64,000 bases of DNA from CAZWKQ01 sp964634005 (lineage in GTDB: Bacteria > Bacteroidota > Bacteroidia > Bacteroidales > JACABE01), in the NCBI GenBank assembly GCA_964634005.1, contig CAZWKQ010000003.1, positions 124,001 through 188,000 on the forward strand, read 5' to 3'. The position numbers and the translations under genes were made by a program. The notes under the pieces are model-generated. The model was not told the origin of the DNA. It saw only the letters and a program-made list of their open reading frames with translations, and did not search any database. Positions 36,970 through 47,142 of this stretch are shown here, piece after piece. How positions within the stretch are numbered: position 1 is the stretch's first letter; every line of letters starts with the position of its first letter.

Positions 36970-39900
36970 ATGAAAATTAGATATTTTTCGGTATTAGGGA
37001 TATTGCTTATCCTTAGTTTCAATATTGTATTTTCCCAAAAGCAATGGAAAGAATACGCAGAAGAATGGATAAATGTAGAAACATTCGTCAGTAAAGGCTT
37101 ACCAAAATCGGCTCTCGAAATAGTCGAGAAAATAAAACTCGATGCAGGGCAAACCGGTAATTCGCCCCAATTTTTAAAAGCCTGCCTTTACAAGATAAAA
37201 CTTATATCGACTTTTGAAGAAAACTACCTTAAAAAAGCCATAGAATCAACCGAAAAAGAAATCATTTTATCCAAAAATGCCGAAAAAGCCATACTCCATT
37301 CTATGCTTGCCGAATTATACTGGAATTATTACAATATGAACAGGTACAAAATTCTTCAGATTAGCAACACTGCCAATTTCGAAAATGATGATATAGAAAC
37401 ATGGAGTATAAATAAGTTCGTTGATATTTCAATAAAAAACTATTATGCTTCCATTATGCTGTCGGACGAAATTAAAAACATTCCCCTGCAACAATGGAAT
37501 ACTATACTCGAAAAAAACAACTATGATATAAATCTACGACCTACCCTTTACGATTTCCTTGCTCAAAGGTTTATCGATTTTCTTGCAAACGAAGAAGCTT
37601 CTCTAACTAAGCCGTTCGACAGTTTCGAAATCAAAAACAGCTTATTTTTAAGCGATGCAACTACTTTCTCGAAAATAAAAGTTTCTACTTCCGACACAAT
37701 ATCGTTTGCATATCACACAGTGAAGATTTATCAGGATTTAATTCGTTTTCATCTTAATGATAAAAATCCCGATGCACTTATCGACATCGATTTACAAAGA
37801 TTAAAATACATTCTTAATAAATCATCAATACAAGATAAAGAGAAAAAATTCTTAAATACCTTAGAACAACTCGAAAGCAAGTATGCGAATCTGCCTATTT
37901 CAACTGATATAACTTTCGAGATAGCTTCATTTTATTACGATAATAAACTTTCGGCATCAAAGCCCGACTATAAAAGAGCGATGGAATATTGCGATAAAGC
38001 AATTCAAAGATTTCCCGAAAGTAATGGAGCAATAAAGTGCAGTAATTTAAAGTACAATATTCAACAACCATCATTATCATTTAGTACTGAAAACTGTAAT
38101 TTGCCCGAAAAACCCTTTCTGGCTTCGGTTTCTTACAAAAATCTGCAAAAAATATACTTCAGAATTATTCCTGTAAGCCCTGAGAAAAACCGCTCATTAA
38201 CACAAAAACTTTATTCCAAAGAATTGATAAACGAATATCTGAAGATTAAACCAATTTCATCGTTCGAAAGAAATGTACTCAATTTTAAAGATTATCAGCA
38301 ATACACTACTGAGGTTATTATCCCTGAAGTAAAAGAAAAAGGACATTATGTGTTGTTAGCTTCAACATCTGCCGATTTCAGTTGTAAAGACGAAACGGTC
38401 GTTTATCGCTCGTTTTGGATTACAAACATATCATATTTATCAAGATATAATAACGATGGTTCACTTTCATACTACGTTTTGGAAAGAGAATCGGGAAATC
38501 CAATCACAAACGCCTCTATTACAGCTTATTTGAATGAATACGATTACAAAACCAGAACCAATATTTCAAAAGAATGGAAGAAGTTTACAAGCGATCAAAA
38601 CGGATATTTCGAAATTCCAAAACTTTCGGGAAATGAGAATACTTATAAAAACTTTTATTTAGTATTCAGAAAAAACGATGATATGCTATTAACCGATGAA
38701 TATTTCTATCAAAACTATCACTACACCGAACCTGAAAGAAATACCGTATCGACATATTTTTTTACCGACAGAGCTATTTATCGACCGGGGCAATATGTTT
38801 ATTTCAAAGGCATTATGCTCGAAAAACAAAACCAAGATTTTCAGATATTACCAAATAAAAAAACATTAGTAACATTCTACGATGTAAACGGGCAGAAAAT
38901 TTCCGACTTAAATTTAATAACAAACGAATTTGGCTCTTTTAGCGGAAATTTCCAAATACCAGCAGGTTTGCTCAACGGAACAATGCGTATAGGAAACGAA
39001 TCGGGAAATACTTTTTTCTCTGTTGAAGACTACAAAAGGCCTAAGTTTGAAGTTAAAATCGAAAAACCTCAAGGAAACTACAGGTTGAATGAAGAAATAA
39101 CCGTTACAGGCATTGCAAAATCTTTTTCCGGAAGTAATATCGACGGAGCCGAAGTAAAATACAGGGTTCAACGAAGAGCATATTTCCCTTATATCGATTG
39201 GTGGTGGAGAGGCTCTTTGCCTTCTTCTTCTTATACCGAAATATCGAACGGAGTAACAAAAACAAACCCTGATGGCAGCTTTACAATAAAATTTAATGCA
39301 AAAGCCGACGAAAACATTAAGAAAAATTTATACCCTTACTTCGATTTTATCGTTAAAGCCGATATTACCGACATAAACGGCGAAACTCGTTCTGATGAAC
39401 AAATTATTACTATTGCTTATCAATCATTAAACATAAATGTTGATATAAACAATCCTACCGATAAAAAAAGCCTTGCAACTGTTCCGATAAGTGTAAATAA
39501 TATGAGTGGTTTGCCGCAAAAGGCAAAACTCGTTATAGAAATATATAAGCTAAAAACCCCTGCTAATACTTATATCGATAGGCTATGGCAAAAACCCGAA
39601 ATACAAATAATAAGCGAGAATGAGTTTAAAGAAAAATTCCCTTTATTTGAATATAACGACGAAAACGATATAACCAAATGGGAAGCCGAAAAGAAAATGC
39701 TTAGTGCAGTAATTGATTATCCGCAAGATTCAGTAATAAAAATCAATGATATTGCTAATTGGCAACAAGGTAGTTACCGGATAGAAATAAGTACAAAAGA
39801 TTTTTATGGCGAACCGGTAGAATTTAAAAAATACTTTACGTTGTTTTCTGCAGATGATAAAACTATGCCCGAAAATAATGTGTTTTGGGTAACAACGATT

Positions 39901-42900
39901 AAAAAAACTGCTGAACCCGGAGAAGAAGCAGCTCTGTTAATAGGCAGTTCGATAAAAAATGCAAGAGTTTTGTACGAAGTAGAGGTAAAAGATAAGATTA
40001 TTAAAAAGGAATGGATAGAACTTAACGAAGAGAAAAAAAAGATAAGTATTCCCATAGAAGAAGAACACAGAGGAAACATCTTCGTACATTTAACCATGGT
40101 GAAAAACAACAGATTTTACAAGCATAAGCAAACTATCGTTGTTCCGTTTACCAACAAAAAACTTAATGTTACTTTCCAAAGCTTCAGAAACAAGCTTTTG
40201 CCGGGTCAGAATGAAGAGTGGCGATTAACAATAAAGGGCAATAAAGGTGAAAAAGTAGCTGCCGAAATGCTTGCTGCTCTTTACGATGCTTCTCTCGATG
40301 CTTTTAAACCTCACGAATGGATATTTAAGATATATAATGACAATTTCTCAAGATATAACTGGACAGCTTATCATAATTTCGACCTTTCAGTTGGTGCTAC
40401 ATGCTTTATTTCAAGCTTCAAACCAAAAATAGTACCCGACAAATTATATCCTGAACTTAATTGGTTTGGCTTGAATTTTTATGGATATGCTTTCGGAATC
40501 AGAGGACAGAAAATGGGAGGCGTGTATTCCGTTGCAGAGGAGGCAAGGCCTGTTGCTACTTCAAAAAGTCCTAAAGGTATTGTCGATACACGTATGGAGA
40601 ATAATGGAGATGAGGAATTTGAAATTACTAAGAATTATGCAGGTGATAAGGTTGTTGAGCAAACATTCGAACAACGAAGCACTAAAAGTAGCAATGATTT
40701 GCAAATAAGACGTAATTTCAATGAAACTGCCTTTTTCTATCCTCAATTAAGAACCAATGAAAGTGGAGATATCGTTATTGCTTTTAAAATACCCGAAGCA
40801 CTTACTCGTTGGAAGATGATGGGATTAGCTCATACCAAACAATTAGAATCGGGCTATATAACCAACGAACTTATAACTCAAAAAGAATTGATGCTTACAA
40901 CTAACCCGCCTCGTTTTTTCCGCGAAGGCGATACAATTTTTTTCAGCACAAAAGTAACAAACCTAACCGACAAAAGCCTTTACTGCAATGTGCTTCTGTC
41001 ATTCTACGATGCCTTATCGATGGCGCCGATTGACGGAATATTGCAGGAAGCAGCCGGTAAAGCGACAGAAATAATGCCTAATCAAAGCAGTATGGTCAAT
41101 TGGAAACTCATTATACCTCAAGGATATCAAGCTTTGGTTTATAGGTTGGAAGCATCTTCGGGTGTTCACTCCGATGGCGAAGAAATGGCAATACCTGTCC
41201 TTACAAACAGGATATTAGTTACCGAGAGTTTGCCGCTATGGGTTAATGGAAACCAAACTAAAAGCTTTACTCTCAACAAACTAAAACAATCCGGCAATTC
41301 TTCTACATTAAAGCACCACAGGCTTACCCTCGAATTTACGTCGAACCCTGTATGGTATGCAATTCAGGCTTTGCCTTATCTTATGGAGTATCCTTACGAT
41401 TGCAACGAACAAATTTTCAGCCGTTATTATGCTAATAGCCTGGCTACTTTTATAGCAAATTCAAACCCAAAAATTAAAAACGTATTCGAAAGCTGGAAAA
41501 GTAGTTCAGCAGGAAGTTTCTTGTCGAATCTGGAGAAAAATCAGGAATTAAAATCGCTGCTGATTGAAGAAACTCCATGGTTGTTGCAAGCCAAAAACGA
41601 ATCAGAACGTAAGAAAATGATAGGCCTTTTGTTTGATTTGAATAAAATGGCATCAGAATTAGAATCAGCCAAGCTGAAGTTAATAAGGAAACAGCTACCC
41701 AATGGCGGATGGTCTTGGTTTTCGGGAGGGCGTGACGACCATTATATAACCCAGTATATCGTATGCGGCTTCGGTCATTTAAAACAATTGAAAGTATTGG
41801 AGTTTGAAAAAGATTATCAGTTGAAAAAATCAATACAGAATGCTATTGGATATATCGATAACAGAATGAAAGAATATTATGATAATCTGAAAAAGTGGAA
41901 TTCAAAGGAATTGGATAAAAATCATTTAACTCCGTTAATAGTACACTATATCTATACTCGCAGCTTTTTCAAAAACAATTTCGGAATACCTTCATCCTGT
42001 TCCGAAGCTTACAATTACTTCCTCAGCCAAACACAAAAATATTGGGTAGCTCTGCCCAAGTATCAGCAAGGAATGATTGCACTTGCTTTGCACAGGGCAG
42101 GAATATCAGGCGTACCTTCCGATATAATTTCGTCTTTGAAGGAAAGTGCATTATATTCAGAAGAGTTAGGAATGTATTGGAGAGATATTACTTCCGGCTA
42201 TTATTGGTATCAAAATCCCATAGAAACTATGTCGTTAATGACGGAAGTATTCGATGAAGTGGCAAAAGACAATAATTCGGTTGAGAAACTTAAGATATGG
42301 TTATTGAAAAACAAACAAACAAACGACTGGAAAACGACAAAAGCCACAGCCAACGCAATTTACGCCATATTACTTAAAGGAACCGATTTTCTCAATTCCG
42401 ACAAATTAGTCGATATAAAAGTAGGCGGCAGCAAAATTGTACCCGATTATGCAGAAAGTAGGGCAGAGGCAGGAACTGGCTATTTTCAACATGTTTGGAA
42501 TAAAAACGAAATAAACGACAATTTAGCAAATGTGGAGATAAATAATCCTAACGATAATATCGCATGGGGAGCTATGTATTGGCAATATTTTGAGCAGTTA
42601 GACAAAATTACTGCAGCAAAAACTCCGCTTTCATTAAATAAAAGGCTTTTTGTTCAACGTTTAACGCCTTCGGGTAAAGTAATAGAGCCTTTAACCGAGA
42701 AAGTAAAACTTAATATCGGCGACAAAATAACTGTTCGCATCGAATTGCGTGTCGACCGCGATATGGAATATGTTCATCTTAAAGATATGAGGGCTGCTTC
42801 ATTCGAACCGGTCAATACTATTTCTGCTTATAAATGGCAAAACGGTATAGGATATTATGAATCAACGCGTGATGCTGCAGTTAATTTCTTTATTTCTTTC

Positions 42901-43044
42901 CTTCCAAAAGGTACATTCGTATTCGAATACGAACTTATAGCATCGCAGAAAGGTTACTTCTCTAACGGTATCTCTACTATTCAATGTATGTATGCTCCCG
43001 AATTTAGTTCGCATTCCGAAGGCATAAGGGTTAAAGTGCAGTAA
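36970..43044 (+). CDS. Alpha-2-macroglobulin-like protein with intact thioester motif
   Basis: A 2024-aa secreted or periplasmic protein, the largest in the window. It has a signal peptide (residues 1-23, ending IVFSQ), a helical repeat-like N-terminal region (about 30-370), an MG2-type segment (TDRAIYRPGQYVYFKG, about 598-613), the A2M core (FFYPQLRTNESGDIV, PEALTRWKMMG) and a thioester domain with CNEQ at Cys1478-Gln1481. An alpha/alpha-toroid-like helical segment follows. Bacterial A2Ms are thought to trap attacking proteases in the periplasm. The signal lacks a lipobox, so the protein is not an obvious lipoprotein. Some Bacteroidota homologues are annotated only as MG2-domain proteins. 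Confidence 0.9.
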   Translation: MKIRYFSVLGILLILSFNIVFSQKQWKEYAEEWINVETFVSKGLPKSALEIVEKIKLDAGQTGNSPQFLKACLYKIKLISTFEENYLKKAIESTEKEIILSKNAEKAILHSMLAELYWNYYNMNRYKILQISNTANFENDDIETWSINKFVDISIKNYYASIMLSDEIKNIPLQQWNTILEKNNYDINLRPTLYDFLAQRFIDFLANEEASLTKPFDSFEIKNSLFLSDATTFSKIKVSTSDTISFAYHTVKIYQDLIRFHLNDKNPDALIDIDLQRLKYILNKSSIQDKEKKFLNTLEQLESKYANLPISTDITFEIASFYYDNKLSASKPDYKRAMEYCDKAIQRFPESNGAIKCSNLKYNIQQPSLSFSTENCNLPEKPFLASVSYKNLQKIYFRIIPVSPEKNRSLTQKLYSKELINEYLKIKPISSFERNVLNFKDYQQYTTEVIIPEVKEKGHYVLLASTSADFSCKDETVVYRSFWITNISYLSRYNNDGSLSYYVLERESGNPITNASITAYLNEYDYKTRTNISKEWKKFTSDQNGYFEIPKLSGNENTYKNFYLVFRKNDDMLLTDEYFYQNYHYTEPERNTVSTYFFTDRAIYRPGQYVYFKGIMLEKQNQDFQILPNKKTLVTFYDVNGQKISDLNLITNEFGSFSGNFQIPAGLLNGTMRIGNESGNTFFSVEDYKRPKFEVKIEKPQGNYRLNEEITVTGIAKSFSGSNIDGAEVKYRVQRRAYFPYIDWWWRGSLPSSSYTEISNGVTKTNPDGSFTIKFNAKADENIKKNLYPYFDFIVKADITDINGETRSDEQIITIAYQSLNINVDINNPTDKKSLATVPISVNNMSGLPQKAKLVIEIYKLKTPANTYIDRLWQKPEIQIISENEFKEKFPLFEYNDENDITKWEAEKKMLSAVIDYPQDSVIKINDIANWQQGSYRIEISTKDFYGEPVEFKKYFTLFSADDKTMPENNVFWVTTIKKTAEPGEEAALLIGSSIKNARVLYEVEVKDKIIKKEWIELNEEKKKISIPIEEEHRGNIFVHLTMVKNNRFYKHKQTIVVPFTNKKLNVTFQSFRNKLLPGQNEEWRLTIKGNKGEKVAAEMLAALYDASLDAFKPHEWIFKIYNDNFSRYNWTAYHNFDLSVGATCFISSFKPKIVPDKLYPELNWFGLNFYGYAFGIRGQKMGGVYSVAEEARPVATSKSPKGIVDTRMENNGDEEFEITKNYAGDKVVEQTFEQRSTKSSNDLQIRRNFNETAFFYPQLRTNESGDIVIAFKIPEALTRWKMMGLAHTKQLESGYITNELITQKELMLTTNPPRFFREGDTIFFSTKVTNLTDKSLYCNVLLSFYDALSMAPIDGILQEAAGKATEIMPNQSSMVNWKLIIPQGYQALVYRLEASSGVHSDGEEMAIPVLTNRILVTESLPLWVNGNQTKSFTLNKLKQSGNSSTLKHHRLTLEFTSNPVWYAIQALPYLMEYPYDCNEQIFSRYYANSLATFIANSNPKIKNVFESWKSSSAGSFLSNLEKNQELKSLLIEETPWLLQAKNESERKKMIGLLFDLNKMASELESAKLKLIRKQLPNGGWSWFSGGRDDHYITQYIVCGFGHLKQLKVLEFEKDYQLKKSIQNAIGYIDNRMKEYYDNLKKWNSKELDKNHLTPLIVHYIYTRSFFKNNFGIPSSCSEAYNYFLSQTQKYWVALPKYQQGMIALALHRAGISGVPSDIISSLKESALYSEELGMYWRDITSGYYWYQNPIETMSLMTEVFDEVAKDNNSVEKLKIWLLKNKQTNDWKTTKATANAIYAILLKGTDFLNSDKLVDIKVGGSKIVPDYAESRAEAGTGYFQHVWNKNEINDNLANVEINNPNDNIAWGAMYWQYFEQLDKITAAKTPLSLNKRLFVQRLTPSGKVIEPLTEKVKLNIGDKITVRIELRVDRDMEYVHLKDMRAASFEPVNTISAYKWQNGIGYYESTRDAAVNFFISFLPKGTFVFEYELIASQKGYFSNGISTIQCMYAPEFSSHSEGIRVKVQ

Positions 43045-43149
43045 TAGTATGTAACTTATGATTTATTCGAGTTAATCTCTTTTAAAAATTCTTACTTTGG
43101 GATTATTGTCGATGGATTAGATTTTCCGTGGCACTAATCCTTTAAAACG

Positions 43150-43186
43150 TATCTTAAAGCGTCATTATAAAAAAATATTTAAGATA
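43150..43186. terminator. A+T-rich inverted repeat between convergent genes
   Basis: TATCTTAAA (43150-43158) and TTTAAGATA (43178-43186), a 9-bp perfect stem with a 19-nt loop, between the A2M gene (+) and era (-). Weak stem and no clear T-run, so a terminator function is only possible. Confidence 0.3.
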
Positions 43187-43214
43187 GGTTATTTAATGAT
43201 TGATATGTATAAGC

Positions 43215-44093
43215 TTAAATATTATAACCGAACTTTTTAAGAATTCTCTCGTTGTTTCTCCAGTCTTTATTTACTTTAACAAAAACTTCAAGAAACACTT
43301 TCTTTTGCAGAAAGTTTTCTAATTCAATTCTCGATTGAGTTGCAACTTTTTTAAGAGCTAATCCTTTATTGCCGATAACTATAGCCTTTTGCGATTCGCG
43401 TTCAACGTAAATTACTGCCGATATCCTGTCGATATTTTCCTCTTCTTTATAGTCTTCAATAATAACTTCACAAGAATAAGGAATTTCTTTATTGTAATTT
43501 TCAAAAATCTTTTCTCTTATAATTTCTGAAGCAAAAAATCTCAATGTTCTGTCCGAAATTTCATCTTTAGGGAAATAGGGAGGGTTTTCGGGCAAATAAT
43601 TCAAAATGGCTTCCAATACTTTGTCGAGATTAAACTTATGCAGCGAAGATACCGGTATTATGTCGGCTTTTGGTAGTTTTCTTCTCCATTCGGCAACTTT
43701 ATTTTCGATATAACTTTGTTCCGATAAATCAATTTTATTGATAACCAAAATTATGGGAACATTAGAGTTAATAATATGTTCGAGTATTTCGGGGTTTTTT
43801 AAATCCTCTCCAAGTTCGGTAACTATAAGAAACACATCAGCATCAACAAGAGCAGAACTTACATACATCATCATGCTTTCGTGAAGCTTGTAATGAGGGT
43901 TTACTATTCCAGGAGTATCAGAATATACTATTTGATAATCATCGGAATTTAAAATTCCCATTATTCTATGACGGGTAGTTTGTGCTTTAGAAGTAATTAT
44001 TGACAATTTCTCGCCTATGAGAGCATTCATCAGTGTAGATTTACCTACATTGGGATTTCCGATAATATTAACAAAACCTGCTTTATGCGACAT
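43215..44093 (-). CDS. era: GTPase Era
   Basis: A 292-aa GTPase that binds 16S rRNA and assists 30S subunit assembly. The G domain has G1 GNPNVGKST, G3 DTPG and G4 NKID; the C-terminal KH domain contains the conserved VIGNKGLALKKV loop. Length is normal. It lies 50 nt after an initiator tRNA gene, separated from it by a terminator hairpin. Confidence 0.97.
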   Translation of the reverse strand: MSHKAGFVNIIGNPNVGKSTLMNALIGEKLSIITSKAQTTRHRIMGILNSDDYQIVYSDTPGIVNPHYKLHESMMMYVSSALVDADVFLIVTELGEDLKNPEILEHIINSNVPIILVINKIDLSEQSYIENKVAEWRRKLPKADIIPVSSLHKFNLDKVLEAILNYLPENPPYFPKDEISDRTLRFFASEIIREKIFENYNKEIPYSCEVIIEDYKEEENIDRISAVIYVERESQKAIVIGNKGLALKKVATQSRIELENFLQKKVFLEVFVKVNKDWRNNERILKKFGYNI

Positions 44094-44115
44094 AACAAGG
44101 GTAAATATAAAAAAA

Positions 44116-44138
44116 GGTCAGCTTATTAATTACTGACC
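44116..44138 (-). terminator. Terminator of the initiator tRNA gene
   Basis: GGTCAG (44116-44121) and CTGACC (44133-44138) form a 6-bp stem with an 11-nt loop. On the minus strand the hairpin is followed directly by a 7-T run, just after the tRNA 3' end and before era. Confidence 0.7.
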
Positions 44139-44143
44139 CATTG

Positions 44144-44215
<72 letters not shown>

Positions 44216-44246
44216 ATATCGACATACCACTTACTGATACGTTTTG

Positions 44247-44276
44247 CAAAAATAATAAATTTTTTTATTCTTTCAA
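44247..44276 (-). promoter_or_regulatory. Consensus promoter of the initiator tRNA gene
   Basis: Minus strand TTG (44276-44274), 19 nt, TATTTTTG (44254-44247). The spacing and -7 element fit the Bacteroidota consensus. The predicted start near 44243 lies about 28 nt before the mature tRNA 5' end. Confidence 0.7.
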
Positions 44277-44317
44277 CACTTTTTTTAATTTTTTTACTCA
44301 AATCATTACTAATAACG

Positions 44318-44325
44318 TAATTTTG
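44318..44325 (+). promoter_or_regulatory. -7 promoter element of the AI-2E transporter gene
   Basis: TAATTTTG, an exact match, with a predicted start near 44329 and a leader of about 16 nt. Confidence 0.55.
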
Positions 44326-44344
44326 CCCAATAAACCAATATTTT

Positions 44345-45439
44345 ATGAATTTCAAAAAACAACACATATATCTGATAACCATAAGTTTAATATTGATTTT
44401 ATTCATATGGTTCTTTACCGACATATTTTTTATGATATTGTCGGCATTAATACTTTCAATGATAGGAAGACCTATAGTTAATTATCTTTCGAGTATTAAA
44501 ATTGGGAAATATCGTCTTCCTGTTGTTATTCCTCCTCTTATCACTTTACTTATTTTTATATCAATTATCGTATTCTTCCTTTTCCAAATAATTCCAGTAT
44601 TGGTAAATGAAGCACGCATTATCTCCGGTATCGATATTAAAACGATTTCATATATTTATCAGAAGCCTATTGCTGAAACTGAAATGTTTCTTAAACAATA
44701 CAAAATAATCGGTCAAAATGATACATTAACCTTCCTACTGAGCGAAAAGATTATGAACTTTTTTCAGATGATAGATATTACCAAAGTAGTTTCATATACA
44801 ATTAGTTTCGCAGGCAGCTTTTTTATTGCTTTATTTGCTGTACTTTTCATTACTTTTTTCTTTCTGAAAGATGCACATTTATTTAATAAAGCCGTTATGG
44901 CTATCACTCCGGTTGAATATCAAACGGAAGTAAAGCACATTTTGATTTCAACACGAAAACTAATTTCAAGATATTTTATAGGATTAATTACCGAAATCGT
45001 TTCTATGACAATTCTTTTATGGATAGGCTTACTCATAATCGGAACAAGTAATGCTTTTCTGATTGCTTTTATAGGAGGAATTATGGTAATTATTCCATAT
45101 ATCGGATTTATCATAGGAGCTGTTATTGGCGTAGTTTTTGGTTTAACATCAGCTTTAAGTGTCGATTTAAATGCTGATATTATTTTTGTCACCGTTAGGA
45201 TACTTATGGTTTATGGTGTAGTAAAATTAATTGATGATTTTGTTTTACAGCCACTTATTTATTCTAATAGTGTAAAGGCTCATCCGCTTGAGATTTTTCT
45301 GGTAATTCTGATTGCGGGCAGTATATCGGGTATTACGGGTATGATTCTGGCAATACCTGTTTATACTTTTTTGAGAATTATTGCTAAAGAATTTTTCTAT
45401 AATGTAAATTTTGTAAAAAAACTGACAAAAAATCTTTAA
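44345..45439 (+). CDS. AI-2E (PerM/YdiK/TqsA) family transporter
   Basis: A 364-aa integral membrane protein of the AI-2E transporter family. The layout is the family's: two N-terminal helices, one more, a soluble segment (about 95-150), then five C-terminal helices with the conserved GGIMVIIPYIGFIIGA segment. Proposed substrates range from autoinducer-2 to Na+/H+; the real one is unknown. The stop shares a base with the ATG of the radical SAM gene. Confidence 0.88.
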   Translation: MNFKKQHIYLITISLILILFIWFFTDIFFMILSALILSMIGRPIVNYLSSIKIGKYRLPVVIPPLITLLIFISIIVFFLFQIIPVLVNEARIISGIDIKTISYIYQKPIAETEMFLKQYKIIGQNDTLTFLLSEKIMNFFQMIDITKVVSYTISFAGSFFIALFAVLFITFFFLKDAHLFNKAVMAITPVEYQTEVKHILISTRKLISRYFIGLITEIVSMTILLWIGLLIIGTSNAFLIAFIGGIMVIIPYIGFIIGAVIGVVFGLTSALSVDLNADIIFVTVRILMVYGVVKLIDDFVLQPLIYSNSVKAHPLEIFLVILIAGSISGITGMILAIPVYTFLRIIAKEFFYNVNFVKKLTKNL

Positions 45440-46449
45440 TGGTTTTAAAATCATATTTATACAATTTTCTCTCTTTTATCAGATGTTTGACCTTATATAG
45501 GTTATACAATTTTCTGTTAATTAATTTCAGTTACATACTAAGCGTTATCACCAAGAGATATTATCTGTGGGGTAAGCCTTGGAGTGTTTCGGTTGAACCT
45601 ACTACTTTTTGTAATTTAAAATGTGTTGAATGTCCTTCGGGTCAAAATTCGCTAAAGCGACAAAACGGCTCAATAAGTATAGAACTTTACGAAAAAATAT
45701 TAAAACAAATCGAGAGCCACACATTCTACTTAAATATGTATTTTCAAGGAGAGCCTTTTTTGCATCACGATTTTTTGAAAATGGTAAAAATTGCCAAAGA
45801 GAAAAATATTTATGTAAGTACATCTACAAATGGTCATTTCCTTACCGACAAAATTGCTAAAGAAACCGTTTTATCGGGTCTTAACAGACTAATAGTTTCG
45901 CTTGACGGAATAAACCAACAAACATACGAACAGTATCGTAAAGGAGGTAATTTCAACCGGATTATTCAAGGTATTAATAGTTTGGTATCGGCCAAAAAGC
46001 AACTTAATAAGAGAAATCCATACATTATATTACAGTTTATTGTTTTTTCGACTAATGAAAATCAAGTAGATGAAGTAAAAAAACTCGGGAAAAAGCTTGG
46101 TGTTGATGAAGTTCAAATTAAAACAGCTCAGATAAATGATAACCAAAATATAAACTCGTTACTGCCAATTGAAGAACGATTTTCGAGATATAAAAAAAAC
46201 AGTGAAAATAAATTGGTTTTAAAACACAAATTAAAGAATAAATGTTACAAAATTTGGCACTCTTTAGTTATAACATGGGATGGCATTGTAGTGCCATGTT
46301 GCTACGATAAACACGCTGAATTCGATATGGGAAATTTAAACTCCGATAATATTGTTGATATTTGGAAGAGTGATAAATTTAAACGTTTCAGAAAAACTAT
46401 TCTTAAGCAAAGAAGTAGCATTAATATTTGCTGCAATTGCAATGAATAA
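45439..46449 (+). CDS. Radical SAM protein with SPASM domain
   Basis: A 336-aa radical SAM enzyme. Cys58, Cys62 and Cys65 (CNLKCVEC) bind the SAM-cleaving [4Fe-4S] cluster. The C-terminal SPASM region contains CYK, the adjacent pair in VPCCYD, and CCNC near the end, able to hold extra Fe-S clusters. SPASM proteins often modify peptides or act as anaerobic maturases, but no precursor peptide gene is seen nearby. The N-terminal ~45 residues are hydrophobic-basic and might associate with the membrane. Coupled by TAATG to the AI-2E gene. Confidence 0.9.
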   Translation: MVLKSYLYNFLSFIRCLTLYRLYNFLLINFSYILSVITKRYYLWGKPWSVSVEPTTFCNLKCVECPSGQNSLKRQNGSISIELYEKILKQIESHTFYLNMYFQGEPFLHHDFLKMVKIAKEKNIYVSTSTNGHFLTDKIAKETVLSGLNRLIVSLDGINQQTYEQYRKGGNFNRIIQGINSLVSAKKQLNKRNPYIILQFIVFSTNENQVDEVKKLGKKLGVDEVQIKTAQINDNQNINSLLPIEERFSRYKKNSENKLVLKHKLKNKCYKIWHSLVITWDGIVVPCCYDKHAEFDMGNLNSDNIVDIWKSDKFKRFRKTILKQRSSINICCNCNE

Positions 46450-46573
46450 ATTTAAGTATTAAAGCTACATTCGCTTCTTTTCATTAATGTTTGTTATAAA
46501 CAAACTTCAATAAATCTGTTGTAAGATAAATATTTCGGGTTGATAATATTTTTAATGAGTAGCTATAAAAAAA

Positions 46574-46604
46574 CGCAGACTTAGAACTTTCGTTCCAAGT
46601 CTGC
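46574..46604 (-). terminator. Strong terminator between convergent genes
   Basis: A long hairpin: CGCAGACTT at the left end pairs with AAGTCTGCG at the right end, and GAAC with GTTC further in, around a TTTC loop. On the minus strand it is followed by a run of seven T. It ends the TonB-C gene and may also block readthrough from the radical SAM gene. Confidence 0.8.
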
Positions 46605-46641
46605 GGCAATTGCATTATTTCATCTTCAAGGAGTGCTTAAT

Positions 46642-46983
46642 TTATTGCAATTTAAAGTCAAATCGAATAAGTCGAGAACTTTCATCATTTACCACCGACT
46701 TATCAATATTAATCTTTGATAGTTTTTCTTTTACGTAATCACCCAAAATCACATTTTCGTAATTTATTTTTTCAATTACTATTTTACCGTCTTCATTCAC
46801 CTTGTATTGAATTAATACCGAACCTTCAATCTGATTTTCGATGGCAAATTGAGGATAAGTAATTTCTTTTTTGATTAAATAGTTTATGTTTTTTTGGGTT
46901 TGTGTTTTATTATCTTTAGCAAATACGCTTGCTGAAATAATTACAACTAAAAAAAATCCGAATAAAAATTTTAATGTTTTCAT
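46642..46983 (-). CDS. Small exported TonB C-terminal-domain protein
   Basis: A 113-aa protein with a cleavable-looking signal peptide (residues 1-22, ending SVFA) and a TonB C-terminal type domain (YPQFAIENQIEGSVLIQYKV, DGKI). It lacks the membrane anchor and Pro-rich linker of a true TonB energy transducer, so it is unlikely to energise receptors itself. Such small stand-alone domains are frequent in Bacteroidota. Function unknown. It has its own promoter and terminator. Confidence 0.75.
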   Translation of the reverse strand: MKTLKFLFGFFLVVIISASVFAKDNKTQTQKNINYLIKKEITYPQFAIENQIEGSVLIQYKVNEDGKIVIEKINYENVILGDYVKEKLSKINIDKSVVNDESSRLIRFDFKLQ

Positions 46984-47010
46984 AACTTTATGGTATTAAA
47001 TAATTTTCAG

Positions 47011-47018
47011 CAAAAATA
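47011..47018 (-). promoter_or_regulatory. -7 promoter element of the TonB-C gene
   Basis: Minus strand TATTTTTG (47018 to 47011) followed by CTG. Predicted start near 47007, leader about 24 nt. Confidence 0.5.
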
Positions 47019-47142
47019 CTTTCGAACAAAAGTTTAGTGAAATTTATTAGACCATATAACCTTTCGGCTATTTAAAAGTATAGTTTTACGGGATGAAATA
47101 AAAAATTGAATTTTAGAAAAAGTATTTAAAAAACTAAATTGT

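Noticed and set aside
40481..40708. A 75-aa plus-strand frame inside the A2M gene
   Set aside because: It overlaps a long, well-supported coding frame and has no promoter or family resemblance.
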